NCBI GenBank assembly: GCA_036365455.1
Contig: JAWQUS010000017.1
Coordinates: forward strand, 5,952,001 to 6,016,000
Direction of reading: 5' to 3'
From: Macrosoma leucophasiata
Taxonomy: Eukaryota > Arthropoda > Insecta > Lepidoptera > Hedylidae
Length of the DNA stretch: 64,000 nt
Positions within the stretch are counted from its first letter, which is position 1. Each line of letters begins with the position of its first letter. The notes under the pieces were generated by a model. It ran no database searches. It saw nothing but the letters and a program-made list of their open reading frames with translations, and was not told where the DNA came from. Both the position numbers and the translations under genes were made by a program. Shown one piece after another: positions 20,790 to 32,194 of the stretch.

Positions 20790-22080
20790 TATCTTATGTC
20801 ATTACAGTTTTATTTATAATGGAATCGCCATAGAATAATTAAAACGACTGATTCACAGTCATCAAGTTGAGATACAAAAATGAGTCATACGTTAGATTAA
20901 TCGAGTCCAATAAACGCATTGGAACCGAAATATAAATTATAATAACATTATATTGGGAATCAAGTTATCAATTCTTAGAATGTTAATGAGAAGTAGCTTT
21001 CAACAATAATATTATCTAAATAATTACTTTAAGTTCAGAATAATTACTTTTAATAACAAGTCTCTCAGATTTCAACTAAAGAATAAATCTCAATTAGATG
21101 ACTTTACAGAGATATCAAATTATTAACGGTCTCTGAAAGGTAGAGTCTACAAACCACTTACAAATTTTGACATTTGATGTGCTTATAAATTGGCCTTTTA
21201 GATATATTTGCTTCAAACATTATATTTTGTGTTGTTTTATACAATACATAGGTAACATAATTAATAATACAAATAAATATAGGAAACTTATTAGTTGGTT
21301 GATAAGTTATAATAAAATTATACAGGCATAAAGAATATAATGACTAGGTATCTGAAACTACCAAATGTGTGGTGATTTTTTTTTTTAAATATTAACTGTA
21401 ATAATTAACTACTAACTAAAGGTAACTCTTATTGACAATTAACAAATACATTTTAAAAATTCAAATATGTACCTACTTAGCCAAATTTCGGAAAACTAAG
21501 TAAGTGTACAAATATATATTTTTAAGGAAGTATGATAAAAACTGCAAGTATTTATAGATGACATTTTCTCCTCTTGGTAGATATAGGTATTTGCACATTC
21601 AATAGGTGAGTTAGTAGGATGACTATACTTTTTAAAAATTAAACATAGTTGAAGATTTATGTTGTCATTATGTAAAATTAAATTATTAATAGTAATAACG
21701 ATAATGGATATTAGTCACTAATTGACAAATATTTCCACATTTTGAAAAATTTTTATATCTTATTAATATAAAATGCAATTAATCTAATATTATTACAATA
21801 TTGCGGTTAAATTTAATTACAGTTGTATGCGCAGGTAAATTTAATGACATTAAGTATGATAATTACTAAGATTTACATATTACAGAAATGAAATAATGTT
21901 TTATTGTTACATCATTATACTATTGTTTATATAATGTTAGAGTCATGGAGGTACAATTTCTAAGACATTAATAGGAAAGGTAACGCTATCGCTGTATATT
22001 CGAACTTTGAAATATATAAGCACTATGTAAAGTTTATTGGGAAATAAATACGAGCAAAAAATACCTACAGAAAAACTACA
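20790..22080. other. AT-rich stretch, possible first intron
   Basis: Strongly AT-rich and free of recognisable repeats, which is unusual for this window. It would be intronic if the exon at 20717-20771 is real. Confidence 0.4.
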
Positions 22081-22095
22081 CATGACGTATCCGAA

Positions 22096-22131
22096 CCAAT
22101 CAGCTGTTTGACGGCTCGCTCGCCCCGCCCC
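22096..22131. promoter_or_regulatory. CCAAT box and GC box
   Basis: ACCAATCAG (CCAAT at 22096-22100) and CCCCGCCCC (22123-22131), about 27 bp apart in otherwise AT-rich DNA. They match NF-Y and Sp/KLF consensus sites; function is inferred. Confidence 0.35.
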
Positions 22132-22573
22132 ATAGGCTTTTCCTCTTTATCGCGAAAAAAAATAAACAATATTTCGTGGTTTTTTTACACATCGATGTTA
22201 TATTTTGTAATTTTTACTTTTTATGTTCCATTCGAGTCAAAGGCTAACATATATCAACATTATTCTCACCTAGTCGTTTGGTACGTAAAATTTGGTCATT
22301 TTAATTAATTACGATCAACAATATAAACCCAATAATTTACGCTAGGAGTCATCCAATGTACCTACTTTATGAAACCACTAAATTAAATACGAAGGTGTAT
22401 TTAAGATTAAAATAACAGTATTTTTTTGTATTTATGGTTTATTACAAATGCCAAAATTTGTAATGAACATAATTTATTACAATTTCTTACAATCTATCGA
22501 TTTTTTTTTTAATTGAATCGTTAAATTTAATTTTGATCATACATTAATTACAACTTAACATAAAAATACTTAC

Positions 22574-22950
22574 AATATCCGAGATTCAAGCAGAGGTAGC
22601 GAAGGTGTGAGATTTGTTTTCGTCGCAGCAACGTTGTTAATTAGCCGGCGTTCGCTGATTCATCACTTTATAGCGTCTCAACGGCCACTCCAAGCCGATA
22701 GTTAATACACTGCAAATATCTCTCCGATATATCCTTAATATTCATAAACAACACAAAAACGTCAAGTACAATTTCCGAACACGCACCGAGTTCGATTCTT
22801 AGCTGTCAAAAAGACGCGCGAAACGTTTTTTTTCTGTGGCTGTCAAACGGCACGGGCAAACGCAGATACGGCCGTCCACGTCAGTACGCTGACGTTCACT
22901 AGTCGCGACTCGGCGTAAGTCGAGGTGAAGAAGGCAGCGGTCTCGGGCAA
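22574..22950 (-). other. Candidate 5' untranslated exon of a minus-strand gene
   Basis: On the minus strand TCTCGGATATT|GTAAGTATT gives a consensus donor (GT at 22573-22572). It lies at the edge of a GC-rich block that continues to about 23540, as expected for the first exon of an insect gene next to its promoter. The transcription start is not defined; 22950 is an arbitrary limit. All frames contain stops, so it would be non-coding. The candidate exon at 13609-13757 lies downstream on the same strand and could be the next exon after a roughly 9-kb intron; the link is inference only. Confidence 0.4.
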
Positions 22951-23540
22951 CCCGCCTTTCGTTCGTCTCTTTCTCGCGCGGCTATACCCACCCGCACCAT
23001 TTTTACGGTTTAACCGACTCAATTCAATTCAACTCAACTCAATTGTCGTGGCGCGAATGCCTTCGCGCTGGACGCTAGAGTGAGACGTATAGCGTTCGCC
23101 ATCTTTCAGACGCTGCGTATTTAAATTTAGAATTTAATAGTTCTTAATTAATCGAACAGGCCGCGTTGCGTTCTGAATTAGGCTTAGACGGTGGCCGAGC
23201 GATGCGTTTCGAACAAGAATCTGCGTTCGGAAGAGCCGTGGAGCCTTAATCTTGGTTTAAGACGAAGCAGTGGGCACGGGCTAGGTCGTTTCGCTCCCGC
23301 CACTATAGTCCGGCGGCGGGCCGGTTCGGGTGCGACAGAGAGAACCGAATGGCGATAGGCGTTACCGTTTCTCTCGGCTCTCGCTGCTGGGTGTGTTAAG
23401 TTTTAGGCCGAAACATGTAAAAATGCATCTTGAAAAAAAGTTATGTATTAAAAAAAGAAGCTTAGTGCGCGGTGGGGGGGACATTAACGCGGGAGGGTGG
23501 CGAGGCTTTTTTCGCATGCTATATTTTGGGGGGTGATCGC
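22800..23540. promoter_or_regulatory. GC/CpG-rich promoter-like block
   Basis: Many CpGs over about 700 bp, in contrast to the surrounding DNA (for example GGCGGCGGGCCGGTTCGG near 23310). It includes a 5-bp tandem repeat (CAATT/CAACT units) at about 23019-23047 and no recognised transposon ends. Open frames of 68-102 codons here are compositional artefacts. Confidence 0.45.
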
Positions 23541-23544
23541 GTAC

Positions 23545-24430
23545 TGGACAATGCATTATCGGGCTGGCCCGGCGATTCGGACGCATCACCTTAGTGAGCC
23601 ATTTGAACTCGAAAACTGTTCGATTTGAATAGAGTACCCTCCAGGACGCATTCACTTTGCATGTACGCATTCTGCTAAGTATGCTTAGCTCTGTTTTGAA
23701 ACTATGTTAATACTTGATACCTACGTGGTTTTAGTTTTATTCATATTTGATTTGTTACTTTTAAGTGTAACAAAAATGTGAACAAAATATAAGTATCTAC
23801 TTTTGCCTTTTACTTCATTAATTTATTTTTGTTTTTATTTCATCACTGACATATTTTTAAATATATAAAGCATTGAAAACTTTTGGAAAAATGAAAAATA
23901 TTGATTTGAGTATTCCTGTTAAAGTAAATAATAAAAAACTGTATTTGGTGCAGAAAGCAAACATTGGTTGGTCACAGAGAAAATGAGAACATTACGAACC
24001 TATAAGAACAAAAATTAATGTATTTTGTAATTTAACTAGTAAATAAAATCATGAACCAACATGAACCACCAATAAAATAAATATTGACTCTACATCACTT
24101 TTATTCGACTTTTTTGCTTAAAAATATAAAAGAAAATTCTTGACTCTACTTGTATGTCACCTATTGCTAATTGTGTGTGCTCACTATTTTAATCTCTACA
24201 ACTCATTTATTTGTAGGTAGGTACTCTTGCCAAGTCCTTACCTTTCTTCTACTTTACAAGATATCGATACAAATGATCAATTCATTAATAAAAAGCAATA
24301 ATGAGACCTAGAAATTCCACCCTAGGCCCATGATAAATATAGAGTCTTGTAGAGTAATTGAAAATTTTATTTGGCTCATAAATAAGCACATTTATTAACA
24401 CTTAAAGAACTACTGAAGCATATTTTTCAT
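23545..24430. other. AT-rich stretch, nothing recognised
   Basis: No supported gene, repeat or site. Confidence 0.5.
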
Positions 24431-24439
24431 ATTAGAAAA

Positions 24440-25000
24440 TTAATTGTTTGATAGAAATAGAAATAGAAAACATTTTTATTTCGAATAGATCTTTACAGAT
24501 ACTTTCAAAACGTCAAAAAATATATAAATACCTAGAGTGAATAACCATTACATATAGTAAAAGCAAAATCATATATTAATAGTAAATTAAAACTTAGAAT
24601 TTAAACTACTTAGTTAAAACATAATAATCACAAAATTTTTCAATTTCTTCAATGATGATAAATGAAGAAAAAGAAAAACTTATTCGTCAAGATCAAAGTT
24701 ATTCACTTAGCAGAGTTCCAAGTGCAGTCACTACTGAGAAGAACTCCGCTACCCAACAAACTCAGTAAGAGCTCTTTTAAATGAGAGCTTAAATCTAGTA
24801 CAGATTATCGTGAAAAATCAAATAATGTGAACGTCCATAGCATAGATGCAAACAAACTGCTATCTACTAAATGGGCTTCTGCGAACCAGAACAGACCAGT
24901 CCCCACCAACAGCACCCGTTCACGAGTATGACGCATGTGACAGCCATTGCCCTCCTCGACCATTTTAGAGGGAAGTGAGCAAGAGTGAGTGGGAGATATA
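24440..25000 (-). mobile_element. LINE-like 3' fragment with TTTCTA tail units
   Basis: The minus strand contains CACATGCGTCATACTCGTG and GAACGGGTGCTGTTGG, then GAGTTCTTCTCAGTAGTGAC and ACTCTGCTAAGTGAATAAC. It ends near AATAAAAATG and a run of TTTCTA-like hexamers (24452-24475 region). A second copy with the same order lies at 34970-35490. Confidence 0.6.
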
Positions 25001-25009
25001 ATATACATT

Positions 25010-25980
25010 TATTTAATGAAGCTGTTAAATTTTTAAAGAGTTCAATTGTTAAGTATTCATTTATCAAATCAAATTTCTAATTCTAGGAATGAATAATACG
25101 AAAATGTGTTGTATGAATTTCTCGCAAACTTAATCATAACTTATTATACGAAGCGACGTAGCTAAATCCTTTTCATTAATTTCCTTAATTTGCTTAAGCC
25201 TGCCTCCTTATAAAATGCTTTAGAAAAACTAGCTACATCAAATTATTATAAGCAATAATGGGACCAAAAAGTTTGACTCTACATTTTTTATCATAACACG
25301 AACTAAATGTAGAGCGACTATATTAAATATAATTTGACATTTTTATACTGTTTTTGTCTCATTCAATGTCTCATTTTAAATTAATTACTTACTTTTGTAC
25401 ATGTGTTTAATTTTATATTTAAATAATTCAAGACATATACTACTAAATTAAGAATATATACTGCTAAATTAAGAAATTTAAACTTTATTTACGTTTATCA
25501 TTTTATTAAGTTTTTTTTTAAACATTAACATTTCAAATTTTTTTTTATTATTATTATTATACTATATAATCTTATTTCTCAATTATAAATTAATGCCTTA
25601 ATTATTTAGTCCTTGAACGAATATTATTATGGTTCCTATTGAACCGTCCACATTAAATTACTTTAGCTTTCTGTAAATCCTTAATTGGCATTGCCTGTTT
25701 TTAAAATATCGAAACTCCTATCAAAAATTCTGCTAAGTGCGAGTTGGATTCCCGTGTACGTACAGGGTAAAGTGCAATTGATATATTTCCTTTACAATCT
25801 AAAATACGATAGACTATACCTAGAAAATACGTTTTCCTATACCTAATCCACAGAAAAAACTTTTGCCTGTTTTTTTTTAATTTTAGGTTTATCAATTTGG
25901 GTGACAAGGAAGAGGGGAATTTTCGTCAATTTTTTTTAGTTTATTTAGGACTACAAACAATTACCTACACTCAGAAAATA
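25010..25980. other. AT-rich stretch with a repeat scrap
   Basis: AAGTGCGAGTTGGATTCCCG near 25735 is the far end of the GGTTCCGTACC repeat family, minus orientation. An ATT run lies near 25545-25560. Nothing else is recognised. Confidence 0.5.
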
Positions 25981-26059
25981 ACAAAAACAATTCGGTACTA
26001 CATGAGGAGCACAATCAGCCCTCATGCCGACCAAAAAAAAATTTTTTTTTATTAGTGGC

Positions 26060-26200
26060 CACCCCGCTGTCGGATGTTTTCAAACCGCTTATAAGGCCTC
26101 TAACAAGGTTTAGCGACTGCTATCTATCGATAGCAACCGGGACCGACGGCTTAACGTGCCCTCCGAAGCACGGAAATGTGCATTTTAATTTGCCACTAGC
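26060..26200 (+). mobile_element. LINE-like fragment
   Basis: GGGACCGACGGCTTAACGTG and CCCTCCGAAGCACGGAAATG match a repeat I recognise from Lepidoptera (GACGGCTTTACGTGCTCTCC type). The piece at 49752-49870 is related. Confidence 0.55.
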
Positions 26201-26268
26201 GGTCATCCATCACACATCCGACCGCGCTCATAATGCTTAATCGAGTAGATCGCTTACGATACAATCTA

Positions 26269-26325
26269 CACCAGCCGCGGGGTCACGTGCGCTTCACGCC
26301 AGCCGCGGGGCCATGCGCGCTTCAT
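26269..26325 (+). repeat. Two tandem ~28-bp units
   Basis: CCAGCCGCGGGGTCACGTGC, then GCTTCACG, is repeated as CCAGCCGCGGGGCCATGCGC, then GCTTCATAG. The GCCGCGGGGCACG motif also occurs near 1024. Confidence 0.7.
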
Positions 26326-26352
26326 AGTTTAGCAGTTTATATACCTACGATA

Positions 26353-26522
26353 GATGCGTTGCAACCTCTGAGATCTAAGTTGCTAAGTATCTGTGATAGT
26401 TATACCGAGGCCATACATTACCATTTAACGGATAGTGCTGAACACTACCATTTGGTGATAAATAGGTTAGGTAATGCGGGTTCTTACTCTTTCGAGCTCC
26501 GACACTAAACTCTACCACCAGT
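26353..26522 (-). mobile_element. Family A copy lacking its tail
   Basis: From GATGCGTTGCAACCTCTGAG to CTCTACCACCAGTAAAAAC. The 5' terminal hairpin end is kept but the A-tail side is lost, which simple target-primed truncation would not produce. Confidence 0.75.
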
Positions 26523-26699
26523 AAAAACTTTATCATCAGTAGCATCCAATTCCTTTATTGGAATTATTTTATACTTTCATGTTATCTACAAAAGATATTT
26601 TCTTAAGTTTATAGAACAATTATTCTGTTACCTAATGCCTTAACTTTAAAACTAAATAATTAAATATGAATAAATTAAAATGTAAATAAATGTAATAAA

Positions 26700-26885
26700 T
26701 TAAATCTTTCATGTTTGAGTCACTAATGTGCATACGTGTACCAAGTTCCAACTCAATCGATTAAATAGTTTCGAAGCAAATAGGCTGTGACAGACGATAG
26801 GATTGACAGAAGGAAAGGCGCACGAGTTTTCCTAAAAGGGTTCCGTTTTTCCTTATGAAGTACGGATCTCTAAAAATTTTACAGT
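26700..26885 (+). mobile_element. Interspersed repeat fragment
   Basis: AAATAGGCTGTGACAGACGA, then GCACGAGTTTTCCTA, AAAGGGTTCCGTTTTTCC and GAAGTACGGA appear in order. I recognise this as a widespread arthropod repeat end; class uncertain. Confidence 0.55.
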
Positions 26886-26895
26886 ACTTTAGTAT

Positions 26896-27175
26896 TTTTA
26901 TGTCATAAAGTGGCAAACCTACAGTTTACATTGATGGTGAATAATACTGTAGCCTATAAAAATCTACATGAAACCAAAGATTTCAATGTAGATTTTGAGT
27001 ATTGCCATTTCTGAGGCCAAAGGTATTATGCATCTGTGTCGAAAACTACAGGGCCGTACATTGCCCTAACCGGAACACAATAGTGCTGAACATCATCATT
27101 CAGCGGCAAGTAGATTAGGTAATGCGGTGGTGCCTACGCCCGCAAGTTCTGTCACTAGAGCTCGCGGGCACTCTA
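26896..27175 (-). mobile_element. Family A copy
   Basis: Plus-strand start TTTTATGTCATAAAGTGGCA and end GTCACTAGAGCTCGCGGGC. It is fairly diverged, and the terminal CTACCACCAGT is missing. Confidence 0.8.
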
Positions 27176-27179
27176 GTAA

Positions 27180-28090
27180 AAAAATAATTTTCATTTAATA
27201 GTTCTGCATTTAAGAAAATCATTTATACATACTTACTTCCCCTTAACTATGACATTAATGTAAACTGATTGTTTGTCATTTCATGACATAAAAAATATTA
27301 GCCGTTAGCGCACTACATTACGTTTCAGATAAATAGTAAAATATCACGCGATTTCAATAGGTCAACTACTTAATCAAATGTTATTATATTTTCCAAAAAA
27401 TCATTAATAATGTAAGTATGAAATTATATAAACATTTTCACTTGTCATACTGCAGACCTAACCTTTTAGTATTTCACAATAAAAACCAATAGGTAAATGC
27501 AGATATTAAAATGCTGCTTATAAATTTTATTGGATTAATAAATTTACTGGTATTGGTTCATGATGTGATATGCAATTATTGTCGCATAGACTTAGTAATA
27601 CATCTTGATATCCCAGTAGATTGATATCCTATTCCTAGCGGAAAACGAACTATTTTTGAGGGAGAACCCATTTGGTTGTTAACAAGCACACTGTTTGATA
27701 GTAAATTAATACTGCAGCCTTCACATAGTTGACATTACATAATTAACCTAAGAAACAAGTTCCTTTTTTCTACTACTAGTAAAGTTGTAGTATCTGTAGA
27801 CCGACACGACCACAAAAAGTTCACAGAAGTCCTTAAATTTTTAGTTCTATATTTTTCATATGAATAACTGAAACAATACAGTGTAGTGCGTGCATTTCTG
27901 TTAAGGAATAAAAAGGTGTCTACCTATACACATATCAAATTCTCCCACGCCTCGCCCGTTTCTAACTTGAGTCTCATGTAGTGCAAAGGCACGTACCACA
28001 CCATCTCCGCCATATACAACTGGTCTGCACTCTAGTTATCTCCTTTTTAACCGGTGATCTCGAGTATCCAAAGCTTGATGACGTCCTAAA
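27180..28090. other. AT-rich stretch, nothing recognised
   Basis: No supported gene or repeat boundary. Confidence 0.5.
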
Positions 28091-28094
28091 ACAA

Positions 28095-28552
28095 ATGTGG
28101 GATTAGCAATGTACTAGGTAAGTTAGAATAAGTTGTTAGTTAATAAGCGGGGATATGGGGTAAGGGAACGTAAGATGAACGTAGAGGTGCCTTTAGTCCT
28201 ACCTCCAAGGAACTCACTCTCCCCTGATCGGCTCACTAAAGTACGACTGTAAGACGCAACCCAATGATCCCCTTAGGCTGCTGCCCTCGCCGATTACCCG
28301 GTGAAGTAAGCTAGTGTTGCCACGTGCCGCCTAAAAAAAGTCCGTCCTAAAATAAAACCAAGTATCCCAGGAGCCCTAATATAGGCCAAGTCTCAGGGAG
28401 CCCAAGATACAGGCTCTGCCTAGTTTGGGGCCCGACGGTTATCTCGCGACAAATACAAACCATGTCTATTTTCGTTTAGTTTTAAGCCTATTTTGTATCT
28501 GTGTCTTTGCTGATAATGGAAATAAACGATTATTGTATTATTATTATTGTTT
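28095..28552 (+). mobile_element. LINE 3' untranslated region with ATT-repeat tail
   Basis: A GC-richer block ends with AATAAA at 28521-28526, followed by CGATTATTGTATTATTATTA. A polyadenylation signal directly before a short tandem-repeat tail is typical of Jockey/R1-like LINEs. No ORF is present. Confidence 0.5.
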
Positions 28553-28630
28553 AACCTTAAGAGCTACGAACTTCTAGTTCTAGATGAAACTTCAGCGGTT
28601 CCTGTTAAAATCGTAAGCAAGTCAATAAAA

Positions 28631-28721
28631 AAATACGTTTTTTTTTATTTTTATGTAATGGAAGTGCTAAACAATCATGCAGTTCACATTGATTTTTTAT
28701 ACAAATAAAAAAAAACGTATT
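28631..28721. repeat. Inverted repeat around a family A scrap
   Basis: AATACGTTTTTTTTTATTT (28631-28649) is perfectly mirrored by AAATAAAAAAAAACGTATT (28703-28721). Between them lies ATGTAATGGAAGTGCTAAAC, then AATCATGCAGTTCACATTGA, the tail end of family A in minus orientation. Confidence 0.75.
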
Positions 28722-29122
28722 CCCTGATTTCGAGTGGGGAACTTCAACATGCAGAATTCTTCAAAATCTTACGCCGGCCCTGATCCTTACAGTAAGTAAA
28801 AACCATCTCTCTGACTTAACGACTGATACCACTGACTTGCAGAGGGTACAATTACCACAAGAACTGAATGACTAATAAAAGTATCTATTTATATCAATGA
28901 CATACTGGTATACATTCTGGATTCCTTATCAACGTAAAGCTGTGAACAGAAATAGCGCCTACATTTTTAATAACACATTGCTAGTCCATTACATAGTGGT
29001 AGCTATTTCAGGAAGATTCGTCGGATTCGTGATTTTATGTACGAATATTGTCTGTATTATTAGTTGCCGTGACTTCGTTCGGAAATTTTTATATGCATTT
29101 TACTGAGTAGGTAGAGTGTACG

Positions 29123-29377
29123 GACTCGAGGGCGTAGGCACCACCGCATTAACTAATCTATCTGGCGCCAAATGGTAGTGTTCAGCACTATCGTGTTCCC
29201 GTAAGGTGGTAATGTATGCCCTCGTATTAACTGACACAGAGATATAACAACTAAGGTATCAGCGGTGGTAACGCATCTGCATTTTGACCTCTGGTTTTTG
29301 CGTATAGCCTGGAGGCATCACTTAAAATTAATGTAAACTGCATGCTTGATTGCCACCTTCATTAGATAAAAAAAATG
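29123..29377 (+). mobile_element. Family A copy
   Basis: From CGGACTCGAGGGCGTAGGCA to CATTAGATAAAAAAAA; the outermost terminal bases are lost. A further degenerate 5' fragment follows at about 29395-29475. Confidence 0.8.
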
Positions 29378-29479
29378 TTCTGTAATTCTTGTGATGTAGC
29401 TCTAGTGATGGGGGTTTGAATGCGAAGGCACCACTACCTGTCACTGGATGGTGCTGTTGCAATATTACGTGTTCTCAGT

Positions 29480-29815
29480 ATTACTGTAGTCTGGAATCCC
29501 AGAAGTAAAGCCCCGTGAAGTCTTGTTGTACAGAGGGAAACCACCTTGGGTTTCTGCCATCGTTGGCCCACTCCCTTTGATGTGCGGCTGAAAAATCGAC
29601 ACCGGCGCCATTCCACGGCAACCCATACCTATTTATTTTAATGGCCCATCTTAGTGGACCATTGCAATGGCCCATCGTGTGGAGGGGCCTTTAAAGTAAG
29701 GTGGCTAACATTGTGAATGAGCGGGTAGGGGGTGCCTGCCTACTCAGGTAGACAGCACCAGAAATATTGCACATCGAGCCTACGAAAGAGACAAATGACT
29801 GGAGTGAGTGAGTGA
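29480..29815 (+). mobile_element. LINE-like fragment with GAGT-rich end
   Basis: A GC-richer segment ending in ACTGGAGTGAGTGAGTGAAT, a tail type common for lepidopteran LINEs. The 60-68 codon frames here show no motif. Confidence 0.4.
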
Positions 29816-29934
29816 ATGACTAATCCTTATAATATTAAAAATACATGACAAATATTTTTTTTCTCATTTTTCTGATAACTGTCATGTCTTGGCCTGTCAC
29901 TCGTTTTCGGTTTATCGTTGATTTCTGGGACACC

Positions 29935-30045
29935 CTGAATACCAACACCAAAGGTCGAAATGCCGATATATTGCCACCCCAGCGGCTTACAATGTTTAGC
30001 ATCTGTGACAGAAATTACGCCATACATTACCATCCAGCTGGTAAA
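29935..30045 (-). mobile_element. Degenerate family A fragment
   Basis: ACACCAAAGGTCGAAATGCC, ATCTGTGACAGAAATTACG and CATACATTACCATC follow the minus-orientation family A order. Confidence 0.55.
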
Positions 30046-30159
30046 TGTCCATTAATTCGCATCTCCCCATGTATCTCGTCTTACATGCTACCCGAAACAA
30101 AAGACACACAAAACATTACTTGTGGACAAGTCAAAAATACATTATCACTTTGGGAAGAA

Positions 30160-30260
30160 TAGGCCATAATCTACACGCTTGGCATGCGGATTGGCGATCA
30201 CAGTTGTGGTAATTTAATTGCGGGACGCTGCTGCACATACCGCGTTATAGCATTTACTGA
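30160..30260 (+). mobile_element. Repeat fragment
   Basis: CACGCTTGGCATGCGGATTG and GCGATCACAG resemble a common lepidopteran LINE-associated sequence. Confidence 0.35.
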
Positions 30261-30399
30261 TGCTCTATTGGCTTTAGCTGTCATACCTAATTCAGTTGAT
30301 TGACTGCACCAATTGCACAGCGTTGGAAGGACCCAGCCGCCCAGTTTTGGAGGAGAATTCTTCCACTAATGCAGTCAGTTGTAAACATACAACTCATAA

Positions 30400-31285
30400 A
30401 TACTTATTTTACACTAAGCCCACAAACACAAAACATTATAAGCAGTATATTGCTCAGCATCAAACTCAACCCAATAGCAAAAATAAGCTGACACCTGATA
30501 GAAACTAGACAAAGCAAACAACCGTCGATCCTGAAGTAACAAGTTGTACCTAAATAACTAAATGACGTCACAACTTTAAATCCGGCCAAGTTGGAGCGGC
30601 CGAAAGTTGCCGTTTCGCTTAATAATTGATCATGAGTCTGTATTACGTGTTGTTACTTAATAAATATTGTTGCTATCTATATATTAGGTATAATTAAACT
30701 GTAGATTTATGTCTATCAAAATTTGATAACGATTAAAAAAGTAAAGAAACTGTCGCTACTGTTGTCGTAATGTAACAGAATGTAAAATAGCATATTTTAA
30801 AAGTGCAAGGTAAAAAAATGTAACCTTGTTTTCTTTTATGTATTTTTTTACCATTCAATGTTTATCGTGTAATTACAAACAAGATAATGTAGTAGGTTGT
30901 TTTTTTATAATAGATAAAAATTATCTCGATAAATATATTAATACTGACTCATTCAGTACATAATTTATTTATTTGTTTAAGGAAACTTACAGCTTTTTGT
31001 AATGCATAAGGATATAGTAGGAAAAACATATTCTCTGATTTCGAGTAAGAAAAGACCTGCCAATCATTAGCCAAAACAGTTCCAATGCTAAAAATGACAT
31101 AGCGAAGAGTTTAAAATTTTGAATAAGTGTAAATATATTTAACTATATTTATTACACGAAATAGTTATTTATAGGAAATAGAGAAAAAGTAATTAGTAAA
31201 AGTAATTATGAACAAAAAAGGAATTTTATGTTCAATTTTTTTCAATAAAAACGTTTTAAACTGTCACTTCAAGTCTTGTTACAAG
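30400..31285. other. Unassigned AT-rich stretch
   Basis: ATTCTCTGATTTCGAGTAAG near 31030 resembles ATTCCCTGATTTCGAGTGGG near 28720, a minor dispersed repeat. Nothing else is supported. Confidence 0.4.
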
Positions 31286-31286
31286 T

Positions 31287-31721
31287 ATTTGATACAAATG
31301 CAATTTATTAATTACCCAGAATTCCGCAACTTCAACAGCGTGGATAAAATCACAATACAGGCCGAGTTATCATTAAGTCCTGGTTGTCTGCAAAATCAAT
31401 TAAAGTATGATGTCTGGTGCATTGTTACAAAAATTGTTACCCATTTACCCATAGATAACCCGACGAGATTAAATTTTTCTTTGATAAATGTCAGCTTATG
31501 TAAGCTGCTAAACTCTTACACGTTTAATTAATAGCTAATCTCTATAACGACACGTATTGAGGCAACGTATTAGATCGCCGTCTAACGTATATCTGGAGTC
31601 TGGGTCGGTTCTAAAAATTAACTAATTCAGTACAAATGTAATGGATAGCTTGCTTCGGTAAACTTGATTTAGTGCATTCTTGATAGGAATTTGATACAAA
31701 TGCAATTTATTAATTAACCAG
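31287..31721. repeat. 33-bp direct repeats flanking a 369-bp segment
   Basis: ATTTGATACAAATGCAATTT plus 13 further bases (31287-31319) recurs at 31689-31721 with one mismatch. The segment between contains the coding-like stretch described in the next entry. Confidence 0.8.
31322..31534 (+). pseudogene. Possible retroelement coding remnant
   Basis: An open frame begins within the left direct repeat and reads NFNSVDKITIQAELSL, then YDVWCIVTKIVTHLPI followed by NPTRLNF. The pattern of a conserved W/C strand followed by (V)TKI..LP resembles the region near the protease of BEL/Pao-type polyproteins, but the match is short and from memory. No catalytic motif is visible. It may equally be chance coding-like sequence. 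The exact flanking direct repeats suggest it arrived as one piece. Confidence 0.25.
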
Positions 31722-31809
31722 CATTTGTTTGCGACTTCGTCTTCGTAAATATTTTTAATTCTTAAGAATTGAATATTCAAAACACCTGAAACACGTGTTT
31801 CATAATTTA

Positions 31810-31840
31810 CTAGTGGCTCGCCCCTGCTTCGCTCGGGTGC
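31810..31840 (-). mobile_element. Helitron 3' terminus remnant
   Basis: CTAG at 31810-31813, then TGGCTCGCCCCTGCTTCGCT, matching the terminal hairpin style of lepidopteran Helitrons. Another degraded end lies at about 31729-31745. Confidence 0.5.
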
Positions 31841-32054
31841 AGTTAATTAAATAATAGTCTATATCGCTTCGCGAAGATGCAGCTGTCTAATGGTGAAAGA
31901 TTCTTTTTAATAAGTTCAGAAGTTTTTATTTCAAAATGTTACCTACATACTCGTTGGTACATACAAGAACACAAATGCTTTCTCATTATAATTTAAGCAT
32001 AGTCTAAAGAACGTATCAATTAATTTATACTGTAATATTAATATAGATACATAA

Positions 32055-32185
32055 GTAGATAATTATCATCATTTCAGCCAAAAGACGTCCACTACGGAAC
32101 AAAGGTCTCCCCCAAAGACTGCCGCAACGATCGGTCCTGAGCCGCCCTCATCCAGCGATTGCCCGCGACCTTCACCAGGTCGTTG
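32055..32185 (-). pseudogene. RTE-like LINE C-terminus fragment
   Basis: The minus strand keeps DLVKVAGNRWMRAAQDRSL and, after a small frame break, QSLGETFVP, the signature C-terminus of an RTE-type LINE, followed by the 3' GGCTGAAATGATGATAATT end. About 40 codons remain. A smaller relic of a related sequence is at 42478-42545. Confidence 0.75.
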
Positions 32186-32194
32186 GTTCATTTA

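Noticed and set aside
23330..23670. Overlapping 68- and 102-codon genes
   Set aside because: Both strands are open because of GC-rich composition in the promoter-like block; no motif or splice support.
29845..30162. 105-codon plus-strand gene
   Set aside because: It overlaps a degenerate family A copy and shows no motif.
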